64,000 bases of DNA from contig NZ_CP048117.1 of assembly GCF_000469135.2 (NCBI RefSeq), forward strand, positions 3,013,501 through 3,077,500. The letters are read 5' to 3'. Below the pieces are notes generated by a model. That model saw only the letters and a program-made list of their open reading frames with translations. It was not told where the DNA came from and did not search any database. This stretch comes from Bacillus sp. SB49. GTDB taxonomy: Bacteria > Bacillota > Bacilli > Bacillales > Halobacillaceae. A program made the position numbers and the translations under genes. Positions 33,416-42,123 of the stretch are shown one piece after another (position 1 is the stretch's first letter; each line of letters opens with the position of its first letter).

Positions 33416-34609
33416 TCATGAATCCTGCTTCTTCGCCCATTCCACCTGCCTGTCCTGCAGGTCTTCGATGATCTCTAAAGCAAGCGACTGGACTTCCTGC
33501 AGCTTCTCCTGACTGATCCAACTGATTGTGTCCTCCTTCGAGTGGAGCAGGTCGGAAACACCGGTGCAGCTGAACGGGATACTCGGGACGCCGCGCGCGA
33601 AAAAGGTGTAATGATTGCTTTCATACCACGGGGTCCGCCATTGCACCGCAGGGTGGGAGTGCTTCCGACGCTTCAACGCTTTCTCCAATGCCTCTGACCC
33701 GGCCATAAGCGTCATCGTATTCGTGCCGAGGGACTGACCAATTCCGTCGAAATTCATGGCGACAATTGCATCCTTCAAACCTGCTTCGTGCTCCTTCACG
33801 TAGTGATCGTCTCCGAGGCCGAGGTATTCTTCTGAGCTGAAGGCGATGCATTCAAATCCTGTACGCCAGTCCGTCCGCCTGGCGATTTCCTCGACAAGCG
33901 CGAGGAGGAGGGCGACACCCGACCCATTATCAAAGGCACCGGCTGTATCGAATACGGTGTCATAGTGGGCGGCAAGAATGATTTTCTCCCGACCTGCTCC
34001 TTGCCTGCGACCTATCACATTGCACGTTTTCCCCTGTCTTCTCTCCGACTGGATCACGACCGTTGCGGTACCCTTGACGGAAAGAGCCGTCTCCGGCGTT
34101 ACCGTGAGCGACGGAATCCGGAAGTCCCAATCGTTGACGATCGGAACACGCTGCCCTTTCTCCATACTTACGAAGAGGATGGCAGAAGGCTCTTTATCCT
34201 CAAGTAATTGAATCGTCCGGCGGTGATGTTCCGGGTTATAGATGGAGAAGCCCTTTGGAACGTAGTTTTCCTTGGAAAGCTCCCCGTAGAGAAAAGCGAT
34301 TTTCCCGTGGAGTTCCGGAGATGCGTCCAGTTCATCCATCGTGCAGAAAGGAACGATCTCCCCGGTAACGGCACACGACTCGGAAAAGTTATTCCCCGTT
34401 GCTTCCAATCTCCTCCCGTCTACCTCTATGTAAGCATCCGTGAGCTGCCAGTCCGGCACTTCAAATGTCTGGACCTCTACCTCCAGGCCACAGCCTGCGA
34501 AGCATTCCTCTATATACTGCGCCGCTTCGTGGTTGGCTTCACTTCCGACCGGGCGGCACCCAATCTCTTCGGCTAATTTTTTCAGATGAACCATCGACCT
34601 CTGTTCCAT
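33416..34609 (-). CDS. M28 family zinc aminopeptidase
   Basis: A 397-residue peptidase with the two-zinc M28 site: His and Asp in LAAHYDTVFDTAGAFDNGSGVALLLAL (about residue 218 onward), Glu-Glu in FSSEEYLGLG, Asp in NFDGIGQS, and the late His in YESNHYTFF. There is no signal peptide, so the enzyme appears cytoplasmic, unlike secreted members. A protease-associated-like insertion occupies roughly residues 80-190. Confidence 0.9.
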   Translation of the reverse strand: MEQRSMVHLKKLAEEIGCRPVGSEANHEAAQYIEECFAGCGLEVEVQTFEVPDWQLTDAYIEVDGRRLEATGNNFSESCAVTGEIVPFCTMDELDASPELHGKIAFLYGELSKENYVPKGFSIYNPEHHRRTIQLLEDKEPSAILFVSMEKGQRVPIVNDWDFRIPSLTVTPETALSVKGTATVVIQSERRQGKTCNVIGRRQGAGREKIILAAHYDTVFDTAGAFDNGSGVALLLALVEEIARRTDWRTGFECIAFSSEEYLGLGDDHYVKEHEAGLKDAIVAMNFDGIGQSLGTNTMTLMAGSEALEKALKRRKHSHPAVQWRTPWYESNHYTFFARGVPSIPFSCTGVSDLLHSKEDTISWISQEKLQEVQSLALEIIEDLQDRQVEWAKKQDS

Positions 34610-34638
34610 CCCACTCCCCCTTTTAGGCTCCCTGCACC

Positions 34639-34899
34639 TTAAGTGTCGTCCCCATCTCCACTCGAAATGTCGTCATCGAAAAACTCTCTATCATAAGAAT
34701 GAAAAGAGCTATGGTTCCTGACATCCGGGCTCGCTAAAACCTCCCCCTTCCTCTGCTTGTGCGTCCGTTTCCAACGGAGGATAGAATAGACGATTCCGCA
34801 GACTAAGGCTGTGTAAATAAGAAAGTCCGCCTCATAAAAAAGGTAGATACACACTCCAGTGGCTGCCAGAATTAATAACAATACTTCCAATCCTTTCAT
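34639..34899 (-). CDS. Small membrane protein (86 residues)
   Basis: Two hydrophobic stretches near the N-terminus (VLLLILAATGVCIYLFY and LIYTALVCGIVYSIL) then a polar tail ending in an aspartate cluster. The third possible start (34899) has the best distance from AGAGGTGG. Not recognised. Confidence 0.6.
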   Translation of the reverse strand: MKGLEVLLLILAATGVCIYLFYEADFLIYTALVCGIVYSILRWKRTHKQRKGEVLASPDVRNHSSFHSYDREFFDDDISSGDGDDT

Positions 34900-34995
34900 C
34901 ATTTCCACCTCTCTTACTTGTGTACGTTCTCTCTTCCTCTTCGTTTCAAATCATTTCCAGAATACAAAAAAGGCGACACGTTCGCCGCCTCCCTG

Positions 34996-35559
34996 CTAAT
35001 CCAATTTTTTGATGATACGGGCCGGATTTCCTCCGACCACGACATTGTCCGGTACATCTTTTACAACGACCGCACCTGAGGCGATCACGGCATCATCACC
35101 GATGGTCACGCCCGGATTGATGACTGCCCGCCCTCCGATCCAGACACGGTTCCCGATCGTCACCGGCTTTGTGAATTCAATTCCGGACGTCCGCTCCCCG
35201 GCATCGGTCGGGTGGGTATTGGTATAAATGTGAACGCCGGGCGCAAGCATGCACTGGTCGCCGATCGTCACTTTCCCGCCGTCCAGTATCGTGCAGTCGA
35301 AGTTGGCATAAAAGTCTTCCCCGACATGAATGTTATAGCCGTAATCACAGCGGAAGGTCGATTCCACGTAAAGCTGCTCTCCTGTCGAACCGAAAAGCTC
35401 CTTCAACACTTCGGCACGTGCCGCTTCGTCCTCTTCTTCTATATCATTCAGCCTGCGGACCAGCCGTCTCGACCGGCGCCTGCCTTCGAGTAATTCTCTA
35501 TCGGCCGGATCATAAAACTCACCGGCGATCATCTTTTCTTTTTCAGATTTCATTCCCAT
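34996..35559 (-). CDS. Sugar O-acetyltransferase (maltose/galactoside acetyltransferase family)
   Basis: A 187-residue left-handed beta-helix acetyltransferase of the Maa/LacA type: an N-terminal helical segment ([18 protein letters not shown]) and hexapeptide repeats with the catalytic His in [14 protein letters not shown]. The C-terminal [30 protein letters not shown] coils are textbook. Confidence 0.93.
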   Translation of the reverse strand: MGMKSEKEKMIAGEFYDPADRELLEGRRRSRRLVRRLNDIEEEDEAARAEVLKELFGSTGEQLYVESTFRCDYGYNIHVGEDFYANFDCTILDGGKVTIGDQCMLAPGVHIYTNTHPTDAGERTSGIEFTKPVTIGNRVWIGGRAVINPGVTIGDDAVIASGAVVVKDVPDNVVVGGNPARIIKKLD

Positions 35560-35633
35560 AGCCCCTCTGCAGATGAAGTTCTTTTCTCTTTATCTATTCT
35601 GGAAGAGAGCAGGGATTCCTTCTCTATCTCCTA

Positions 35634-35665
35634 TAAAAAATAGCCTCTGAGAATAGAGGCTAAAA
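35634..35665 (-). terminator. Terminator downstream of repeat copy B
   Basis: The stem TAGCCTCT/AGAGGCTA is followed by T-rich sequence on both sides; it ends the transcript of the small gene at 35866-36024. Confidence 0.75.
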
Positions 35666-35683
35666 ATAAAAAAATGCTTATGT

Positions 35684-35767
35684 GGAGAGCGGACTCCGGT
35701 AAATGGGACGCTTTCCACAGGGCGGCCGGTGAGCCCGTAGGAGTCTGCCCATTTACCTCCGCCCTTC
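35684..35767. repeat. Dispersed foldable repeat, copy B
   Basis: The longest copy of the repeat. On the minus strand it reads GGGCGGAGG, AAATGGGCAGACTCC, a 12-base insert, GGCCGCCC, GTGGAAAGCGTCCCATTT, CCGGAGTCC. The two AAATGGG/CCCATTT and GACTCC/GGAGTC pairings form a long imperfect hairpin. It is not inside a gene. Confidence 0.78.
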
Positions 35768-35865
35768 AAGGTAACTATCCCTTTTCATTTGGGTGTCTTT
35801 TTGCGAAGTTTTTCTTAAGTCCCATGTGAGAATTCAGTAAAAGTCGTCTTTATTAAGGTGTTGTC

Positions 35866-36024
35866 CTACTTCCGATCTTCCGGCGTAAGTAAACCTATAA
35901 TGGTTACAACCAAACCAAACCCACCGATCCACAAACCGTAGCGAAGCCCGGGCTCGTTTTGGAACAAGACGCCGACTAACAGAATCGCGATTCCAGCTAA
36001 CATGATCTTGATAGGAACGTTCAA
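35866..36024 (-). CDS. Small two-helix membrane protein (52 residues)
   Basis: A TTG start behind AAAGGAGTGTTTC opens a frame with two membrane segments (IMLAGIAILLVGVLF and LWIGGFGLVVTIIGLL) around a short NEPGLRYG loop. Function unknown. Confidence 0.6.
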   Translation of the reverse strand: MNVPIKIMLAGIAILLVGVLFQNEPGLRYGLWIGGFGLVVTIIGLLTPEDRK

Positions 36025-36107
36025 AAGAAACACTCCTTTCTATTTCCTAAAACTATGTACATTTTTTCGAAAATCAGTTTATCATACCTCATAGAAATAG
36101 AAAAAAT

Positions 36108-36134
36108 AAAAAAGGGCGACGGTTCGCCCTTTTC
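36108..36134 (-). terminator. Terminator after the GNAT gene
   Basis: The stem AAAGGGCGA/TCGCCCTTT with a short loop is followed by an A-rich flank (T-tract on the minus strand). Confidence 0.8.
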
Positions 36135-36135
36135 C

Positions 36136-36591
36136 CTACGAATGCATCTTTCGGATGACGGCCATTTCTTTCCCGAACCGATCTCCGTTGTCGACAAAAC
36201 CCAGACTCTCGTAAAGCTTGTGAGCTCCGGTATTCTTCGGATGGTACCCGACAACGATCTTCCCGGCCCCCGGTAACTTCTCCATTTCGGTAATCATCAA
36301 GCTCGTTGCCGCTCTGCCGATTCCCCGCCCCTGGAACTTTTTATCGACCATAATACGGTACACCCAGTAACCGTCCAATTCCTCCGGCACCGAATTATAC
36401 ATGAGGAAACCGACGACCTCCTCTTCCAAACAAACAGCATAAGGTTTCAGCGTAGGTTCGAACTTGGATTGGGCAATCGATACGGCGTTCGGCTCCATGA
36501 ACTCACGCTGCTCCTCCGCCACTTCCAAGGTACAGCACGCATACCAGTTTTCTTCGTTGCATTCCACAATCGTTACGTTTCCTGTAGTCAT
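36136..36591 (-). CDS. GNAT family N-acetyltransferase (SpeG/diamine-type)
   Basis: A 151-residue GNAT: VTIVECNEENWYACCTLEV at the N-terminus, YRIMVDKKFQGRGIGRAATSLMI as the acetyl-CoA motif A (about residues 78-100), and GYHPKNTGAHKLYESLGF as motif B. The pattern resembles spermidine/diamine acetyltransferases. It overlaps the upstream serine hydrolase gene by four bases. Confidence 0.88.
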   Translation of the reverse strand: MTTGNVTIVECNEENWYACCTLEVAEEQREFMEPNAVSIAQSKFEPTLKPYAVCLEEEVVGFLMYNSVPEELDGYWVYRIMVDKKFQGRGIGRAATSLMITEMEKLPGAGKIVVGYHPKNTGAHKLYESLGFVDNGDRFGKEMAVIRKMHS

Positions 36592-37631
36592 TTTCGTATC
36601 TCCTCAGCGAATAGTATTTCCTCCAACCCTTTCGTCATCTCCAAAGGCCCGGACTCCTTATTGGACGGCACCACCACTTTGACATCAAGCCCGGGATAGA
36701 CAGATGCGCGGAAGCTGACGCCCGGGTCGTACCCCATCACGTGATATTTATAGATGTCGCTCCCTTTCTTATTCATCCAGATCCCGTAGCCGTAATGAAT
36801 CTCTTCGTTCACCGCTCGATGAGGATGAAGGAGTTTGTTCGTCGTCTCTTCCTCCAGCAGCTCATAACGGAACAGTGCCTCCCACAGCTTGATCATATCA
36901 GCGGCCGTCGTGTAGGCACCTCCGTCCGATCCGCCCTGTTTCGGAAGGGCGTAAATATTGGTCCGCCAAGTCCCTGCTTCCTCCTCATCGATGTACCCGA
37001 GAGCCGTATTCCGGGGGAGTCTGTCCATCGAGAAGTAGCCCGAATTCATCATACCGCAAGGCTTGAAAATTTCCGTTTCGATGTATTCCGTGAAGGTGCG
37101 CCCTGTTTGCTGCTCCAGGATAAGACCAAGGACGATATAGCCCGCATTATTGTAACGGAACCGTTCGCCGGGCGGGAATTTCATCTGTTCCTCCTGAAAA
37201 AGCGGCAGGAAATCATGAAGCGATTCGATCCGGTACACCGGATAGTCCTTCCACAGTTCTTCGTAATCGCTCTTCTCTTCGTCGAAGTAGTCCGGCATGC
37301 CTGACGTGTGGGTCAACAGCTGATGGATCGTAACCTGCGGGTCCACGTGAGGAAAAGCTATATCCAGACAGTCAGCCAGCGGCGTGTGGAAGTCTATCTT
37401 TCCCTGCTCGACCAACATGCAGATGCCGATGGCGGTGAACAACTTGCACCCCGATGCGATTCCGAAGCGGGTGTGAATATCATTCCGCCGTTCCTCCGAC
37501 CTGTCCGCACAGCCGAAGGCCCGGTGCACCAATACTTCCTCTCCCTGTTTCACATGGACGACACCGGAAAAATCGATATCGCTGCTTATGTTCGTGATAA
37601 TTCTGTTTAATTCCCTGCTTTCCAACCCCAT
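36588..37631 (-). CDS. Serine hydrolase, class C beta-lactamase family
   Basis: A 347-residue penicillin-binding/esterase-fold hydrolase with Ser60-x-x-Lys63 (SGCK) and Tyr160-Asn-Asn (the YxN motif). It lacks a signal peptide or membrane anchor, so a cytoplasmic esterase or peptidase role is more likely than antibiotic resistance. It is coupled (ATGA) to the following GNAT gene. Confidence 0.9.
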   Translation of the reverse strand: MGLESRELNRIITNISSDIDFSGVVHVKQGEEVLVHRAFGCADRSEERRNDIHTRFGIASGCKLFTAIGICMLVEQGKIDFHTPLADCLDIAFPHVDPQVTIHQLLTHTSGMPDYFDEEKSDYEELWKDYPVYRIESLHDFLPLFQEEQMKFPPGERFRYNNAGYIVLGLILEQQTGRTFTEYIETEIFKPCGMMNSGYFSMDRLPRNTALGYIDEEEAGTWRTNIYALPKQGGSDGGAYTTAADMIKLWEALFRYELLEEETTNKLLHPHRAVNEEIHYGYGIWMNKKGSDIYKYHVMGYDPGVSFRASVYPGLDVKVVVPSNKESGPLEMTKGLEEILFAEEIRK

Positions 37632-37787
37632 CTAAACGCCTCCCCTTTTTCTTACATTTTATGCTATATGAATATATTTTTATATACCCTCATGGTAACT
37701 ATATACATTGCTTGAAACTTTTCTACAAATATATTAAACTGGTTGCTCCTGCTGTTGCCTCACGAATCTTAGAGAGGAGGCAAAACT

Positions 37788-37961
37788 ATGCAAACATACG
37801 AAGTCGGTAGCTTGATCAAGAACCACTGCACCCATTGCCACCATGACGAACAAAAAGTCATCAAGGTCGTACCTAACGAATTTTCCGAGAAAATCGTCAC
37901 GACGCTGTGGACGCAATGTACGAAGTGTGGTCAAAACCATACCCGCTTAAATCAAGAATAA
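37788..37961 (+). CDS. Small zinc-binding protein (57 residues)
   Basis: Two CxxC knuckles (CTHC at about residue 14 and CTKC near 46) with adjacent histidines form a zinc ribbon. The start follows AGAGAGGAGG. The gene ends just before a strong terminator; it is unrecognised but well formed. Confidence 0.65.
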   Translation: MQTYEVGSLIKNHCTHCHHDEQKVIKVVPNEFSEKIVTTLWTQCTKCGQNHTRLNQE

Positions 37962-37967
37962 TATACA

Positions 37968-38006
37968 AAAAACGTGCCGGAGTCTTGCTTGCTCCGGCAC
38001 GTTTTT
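37968..38006 (+). terminator. Terminator after the zinc-ribbon gene
   Basis: The perfect stem AAAAACGTGCCGGAG/CTCCGGCACGTTTTT has a nine-base loop. Confidence 0.9.
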
Positions 38007-38055
38007 CGTTTACAGCATCCCTCGTAAAGGAACACACCTTTGTGGAGGGATATAT

Positions 38056-38241
38056 ATGAAAGTTGCGGTCGTCCTGCTGAAGATCATCGGCATTCCTGTC
38101 TACCTTTACCTGGTGATGCTGCTGCTCGATCAGATTTTTGATTTCGAAGCTGCAGAAAAGCCGGCGCTTCTTATTCCGGCAACACTTGTGACTTATTTGG
38201 ATGTTTTTTTCTTTAGGAGAAAAGGCAGGAAACAGGATTAG
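38056..38241 (+). CDS. Small membrane protein (61 residues)
   Basis: Two hydrophobic regions (VVLLKIIGIPVYLYLVMLLL and ALLIPATLVTYLDVFFF) and a basic C-terminus. The start follows TGGAGGGATA. Not recognised. Confidence 0.6.
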   Translation: MKVAVVLLKIIGIPVYLYLVMLLLDQIFDFEAAEKPALLIPATLVTYLDVFFFRRKGRKQD

Positions 38242-38264
38242 CATCCGCTCGTAAACGCGTCCTG

Positions 38265-38621
38265 TCAGATGGCGGATGAGTCTTCCTTTTCCAACACGTT
38301 CTCGACGTAATCCTTCCCCCATTCATACATGGCATCCAAAATAGGCATGAGACTTTCCCCATGTTCCGTCAGCGAGTACTCGACTTTCGGGGGAACGACC
38401 GGGTAGACTTCCCGGTGCACGATCAAATGGGCTTCGAGCTCCCTCAGTTGTGTGACGAGCATCCGCTGCGTGATCCCAGGCATGAGCGCCTTCAATTCTC
38501 CGAATCGTTTCGTGCCTTCCTTACCTAAGTGCCATAAGATCAGCATCTTCCATTTCCCCCCAATTACAGACAGGGTCAATTCCTTTTCACAGTTAAACGA
38601 TTTCTCTCCTAAGTTCGGCAT
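38265..38621 (-). CDS. hxlR: HxlR family transcriptional activator
   Basis: A 118-residue winged-helix protein with the HxlR core [35 protein letters not shown] and [19 protein letters not shown]. It is divergent from hxlA-hxlB, as in B. subtilis, where HxlR activates them in response to formaldehyde. The ATG at 38621 aligns with the family start and has AGAAGGGGTGG upstream; an ATG at 38645 would add eight residues. Confidence 0.93.
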   Translation of the reverse strand: MPNLGEKSFNCEKELTLSVIGGKWKMLILWHLGKEGTKRFGELKALMPGITQRMLVTQLRELEAHLIVHREVYPVVPPKVEYSLTEHGESLMPILDAMYEWGKDYVENVLEKEDSSAI

Positions 38622-38654
38622 CCCTCTCGCCACCCCTTCTATCATCCAATAGTA

Positions 38655-38718
38655 TACTTTTTATCACTATATGCGATTAATGTGCGTACTTTTTATTCTG
38701 GAACGGCCTTAGTATACT
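38655..38718 (+). promoter_or_regulatory. hxlAB control region: two TACTTTTTAT direct repeats and a -10 box
   Basis: Identical ten-base repeats start at 38655 and 38687, 32 bp apart, about three helical turns. A TATACT -10 candidate lies at 38713-38718 with no good -35 box, as expected for an activator-dependent promoter. The repeats are likely HxlR sites. Confidence 0.7.
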
Positions 38719-38796
38719 ATGGAACATGCCCGCGATAAAAGCATTCCACTTTATCCGGCACACGATACTCGAACCATAGAGAAGGAGAGAATATAC

Positions 38797-39429
38797 ATGA
38801 AATTACAATTAGCATTAGATCTCGTCAATATTCCAGAAGCGATTGAAGTAGTCAAAGAGGTGGAAGCATACATCGACGTTGTCGAAATCGGCACCCCTGT
38901 CGTGATCAACGAAGGACTGAAAGCAGTAAAAGAAATGAAAGCCGCCTTCCCGAACTTGACGGTTCTGGCCGACTTGAAAATCATGGACGCTGCCGGCTAT
39001 GAAGTAAGCCAGGCATCGGCTGCGGGCGCAGACATCATTACCATTCTCGGAACAGCGGAAGACGAGTCTATCAAAGGTGCGGTGGCCGAAGCGAAAAACC
39101 AAGGAAAAGAAATCCTTGTCGATATGATTGCCGTAAAAGATATCGCTGCCCGCGCGGAAGAGTTGGATCAGCTTGGAGCCGATTATATCTGCGTACACAC
39201 AGGCTACGATCTGCAAGCAGAAGGAAAAGACTCCTTCCAAGACCTGCACACGATCAAAAGCGTAGTAAAAAATGCCAAAACGGCCATTGCTGGTGGAATA
39301 AAACTGGAAACACTTCCGGAAGTCGTGAAGCAGAACCCTGATCTCGTCATCGTCGGCGGCGGCATCACAAGCAAAGAGGACAAGCAGGCGACCGCACGCG
39401 AGATGCAGACATTACTGAAACAAGGGTGA
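38797..39429 (+). CDS. hxlA: 3-hexulose-6-phosphate synthase
   Basis: It condenses formaldehyde with ribulose 5-phosphate to form 3-hexulose 6-phosphate, the first step of the ribulose monophosphate pathway. The 210-residue TIM barrel shows LALDLVNIPEA, VLADLKIMDAAGYE, DYICVHTGYDLQ and VVGGGITSKED, matching the OMP-decarboxylase suprafamily active site. The ATG at 38797 follows GAAGGAGAG. It is in operon with hxlB. Confidence 0.96.
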   Translation: MKLQLALDLVNIPEAIEVVKEVEAYIDVVEIGTPVVINEGLKAVKEMKAAFPNLTVLADLKIMDAAGYEVSQASAAGADIITILGTAEDESIKGAVAEAKNQGKEILVDMIAVKDIAARAEELDQLGADYICVHTGYDLQAEGKDSFQDLHTIKSVVKNAKTAIAGGIKLETLPEVVKQNPDLVIVGGGITSKEDKQATAREMQTLLKQG

Positions 39430-39434
39430 AGGAA

Positions 39435-39992
39435 ATGAAAACGGCTGGTTACTTAGCGGAGATCATGGAAGAACTGTCTCAGACGGTCCAGCAGATCCCT
39501 GAGTCAAAAGCAGAGGAGCTTGTGAACCAAATTACAGCTTCCAAGAAAGTATTCGTTACAGGCGCAGGCCGATCCGGCTTCATGGGAAAATCCTTCGCCA
39601 TGCGGATGATGCATATGGGAATCGATGCCTATGTCGTGGGGGAAACGGTAACAGCCAATCTCGAACCTGGTGATTTGTTGATCGTCGGATCCGGATCTGG
39701 AGAAACGAAAACCCTTGTCGCTATTGCAGAAAAAGCTAAACATTCTGGGGGAAAAGTGGCTGCGGTCACGATCTCTCCGGAATCGACGATTGGACAAATG
39801 GCCGACATTGTCATTCCCTTGCCAGGCATGACGAAAGACCAATCTGCCGGCAGTCACAGCTCTATCCAACCGATGGGAACGCTGTTCGAGCAGACGATGC
39901 TGCTGTTCTATGACGCCTTGATCCTTCGCTTTATGGAGAAAAAAGGACTGGATTCCGATAAGATGTATGGAAAGCATGCCAATCTTGAATAA
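39435..39992 (+). CDS. hxlB: 6-phospho-3-hexuloisomerase
   Basis: It isomerises 3-hexulose 6-phosphate to fructose 6-phosphate, completing formaldehyde fixation. A 185-residue SIS-domain protein: VFVTGAGRSGFMGKSFAMRMMHMG binds the phosphosugar, with SGSGETKTLV and SIQPMGTLFEQ downstream. The ATG at 39435 aligns with the family N-terminus; a GTG at 39426 would overlap hxlA. A terminator follows. Confidence 0.95.
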   Translation: MKTAGYLAEIMEELSQTVQQIPESKAEELVNQITASKKVFVTGAGRSGFMGKSFAMRMMHMGIDAYVVGETVTANLEPGDLLIVGSGSGETKTLVAIAEKAKHSGGKVAAVTISPESTIGQMADIVIPLPGMTKDQSAGSHSSIQPMGTLFEQTMLLFYDALILRFMEKKGLDSDKMYGKHANLE

Positions 39993-39997
39993 TCAGG

Positions 39998-40031
39998 AAA
40001 AGGACACAAATGAGCATTTGTGTCCTTTTTT
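39998..40031 (+). terminator. Terminator of the hxlAB operon
   Basis: The perfect stem AAAAGGACACAAAT/ATTTGTGTCCTTTT has a four-base loop. Confidence 0.92.
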
Positions 40032-40074
40032 GTATGATGGTTTCCTTATGGCTTTACAAAACAAAAGGCAGAAT

Positions 40075-40689
40075 TTAAAGAATGGAATACAGCTCCTTAA
40101 AGTCATGGAGAGTATGGTCGGCATGGTCGCTTTCTTCCTTGTGCTCCGAAAAGTAGCAGGCGCTGATTCCTGCATTCTTTCCCGAGAGAAGATCCAGGTC
40201 CCTGTCACCGATCATGATCGTCTGTTCCGGCTTCATCCTATGTTTCTCTATCAAATGATGGATCGCATCAGGACTCGGCTTTCTCGCAAATCCTCGTTCC
40301 GCAGTGATGCATTCCGTAAAGCAGTCGGCTATCCCGGCCTTTTGTAGTAATTCGACGGCCGTGATTCCCTTATGGGTAAACAGGTAATTCTTTCTGCCTG
40401 ATGCAGCTATGTAGGTACAGACGGCTTCGATCTCTTCATACGGCTTAGAGTGTTCCATCTCGGCTTCGCTTCTCTTCTTGTTATAAGCGGCCAGAAAATC
40501 TTCATCTATTCCATATTTCTGTTCATAATGCTTGTAGGCAGTGGATGCCGACACCCGCATATGCCCTTCAATGGTTTCTGCCGGCTCGTCAATTCCCCGG
40601 CTTTCCAGCGTTTCCTTGAACGCCCGCGCCATCCACGGATACGTATCGAACAGTGTGCCGTCAAAGTCCCAAATGATATGTTTATACAC
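40075..40689 (-). CDS. HAD-IA family phosphatase (phosphoglycolate phosphatase-like)
   Basis: A protein of about 204 residues: WDFDGTLFDTYPWM (motif I), LFTHKG (motif II), RKPSPDAIHHL with the motif III Lys, and IGDRDLDLLSGKNAGI (motif IV). The GTG at 40689 is seven bases after AAGGAGG; an ATG at 40695 is too close to that site. Substrate unknown. Confidence 0.88.
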   Translation of the reverse strand: MYKHIIWDFDGTLFDTYPWMARAFKETLESRGIDEPAETIEGHMRVSASTAYKHYEQKYGIDEDFLAAYNKKRSEAEMEHSKPYEEIEAVCTYIAASGRKNYLFTHKGITAVELLQKAGIADCFTECITAERGFARKPSPDAIHHLIEKHRMKPEQTIMIGDRDLDLLSGKNAGISACYFSEHKEESDHADHTLHDFKELYSIL

Positions 40690-40911
40690 GTCCATTCCTC
40701 CTTATAAAGTTGCCAAGATTCAACCAGTCCTTCTAAAACCATTCATCGTCGGATCACAGAGTGCAGCTTCCACTCAAATATACAAGAAACACCAAGCATT
40801 TTCCATACATTGGATATACATGACCGGCCGACCTTTTAATGAAGCAAGTAACCTGTATTATGCTATGCTAGAAAATATATTCATATATTTTACTGATATA
40901 GAGGTGGAAAA

Positions 40912-41667
40912 ATGTTGAAAGGTATAGAAGACATAAATTACCAGGAAGTAATGGAGTATTCTCTGGACCCGATCATTCTTCATACAGACTACAAAATCCT
41001 GTATATAAACAAGGCGGCGGAGGAATTCTTCCGGACGGATAAAGAAAGTGTGATCGGGATAAGCCCGTTAGATATATTTAAAGAGTCGTCCAAGGGTGCA
41101 ATCAAGCGGAGGATTCAATCGGCTTACGATTCTCCAGCAGCTGTCATTGAAGAGACCATCTATCGAATGGACAAAACAACGGTGACCGTTGAATTATATT
41201 GCCATCCCGTTATGCTTGGGGAAAATAATAAAGCCATTCAATCCTATATCCGTGATATCACCATCCGGAAAGAAAGCGAAAAAAAGCAGGAGGATATGCT
41301 TCAGGAAATAAACGAGCTGTCAGCAACCATCGTGCCTATCATGAGTAATATTGCTATCCTTCCATTAACAGGGAACATATGTGAGGACAAAGCAGGAATG
41401 ATCTTAGAAATCATCCCTGAAAAAGTAAAGGATCAAGCACTTAAATACCTCATTATAGATTTCTCCGGGGTGTACAGGTTAGATGATGTGGTGATTGATT
41501 CCCTGTTCAAAATCATCCACGTCTTATCTCTGCTCGGCGTACAGGCGGTGCTTACCGGCTTACGGCCTGAGATGGCGATCGAGGCAACAAAATTAGGGAT
41601 AAATTTGTCTGATGTTCCTACTCTGGCCTCCGTTAAAGACGCCCTTGTTTATTTGGGCATTCATTGA
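40912..41667 (+). CDS. PAS-STAS domain protein, RsbR-like stressosome paralogue with acidic residues at both phosphosites
   Basis: A 251-residue protein with an N-terminal PAS domain (about residues 8-120) and a C-terminal STAS domain (about 140-250) like the RsbR co-antagonists of the sigma-B stressosome. The PAS domain lacks the GRNCRFLQ motif of the YtvA light sensor. Aligned by eye on RsbR, the two phosphorylated threonines (T171, T205) correspond to Glu158 and Asp192. No rsb genes are adjacent. The start follows GAGGTGGAAAA. Confidence 0.85.
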   Translation: MLKGIEDINYQEVMEYSLDPIILHTDYKILYINKAAEEFFRTDKESVIGISPLDIFKESSKGAIKRRIQSAYDSPAAVIEETIYRMDKTTVTVELYCHPVMLGENNKAIQSYIRDITIRKESEKKQEDMLQEINELSATIVPIMSNIAILPLTGNICEDKAGMILEIIPEKVKDQALKYLIIDFSGVYRLDDVVIDSLFKIIHVLSLLGVQAVLTGLRPEMAIEATKLGINLSDVPTLASVKDALVYLGIH

Positions 41668-41839
41668 TGTTCACAGGTCATCCGCTGTAAAAAACGCAGC
41701 CATGGCCTGTGACCAATTGCATGCTCCACTAACCATTTATTTAATAAGCGCTTGTATTTCGTTATACTGAAGTAACTTTACATGGAAACACCTTTCATCA
41801 TCACGCTATTGGTATATCAAGCGGAAAGGGAGATGCTTC

Positions 41840-42028
41840 ATGAAAGAGCGAATGAAAAACGGGATGATTTCCGCTATCATGTTTGCTGTATTTGCTGTTC
41901 TCTTTGGGTACTTTGTCGGCGGAGAGATACGGTGGGAGAACGTTACAGGTCTAGCGATAGGCGGGTTTATTTCCTGGGCCTTCATTATTCCACGGATTCG
42001 GAAACTGAGAGGAAAAAAAGAGGAGTAA
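41840..42028 (+). CDS. Small two-helix membrane protein (62 residues)
   Basis: Hydrophobic segments at about residues 9-26 and 36-50, and a strongly basic tail (RIRKLRGKKEE). The start follows GGAAAGGGAGATG. Not recognised. Confidence 0.65.
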   Translation: MKERMKNGMISAIMFAVFAVLFGYFVGGEIRWENVTGLAIGGFISWAFIIPRIRKLRGKKEE

Positions 42029-42123
42029 CAGGTCACTTAGGCAAATATTCGTCCTCCTTTAAACCAGCTATTTTTATCAACCGATCTATAGAAACTTTCA
42101 ACTGCTCTCGGCCTGTTTCCTCT

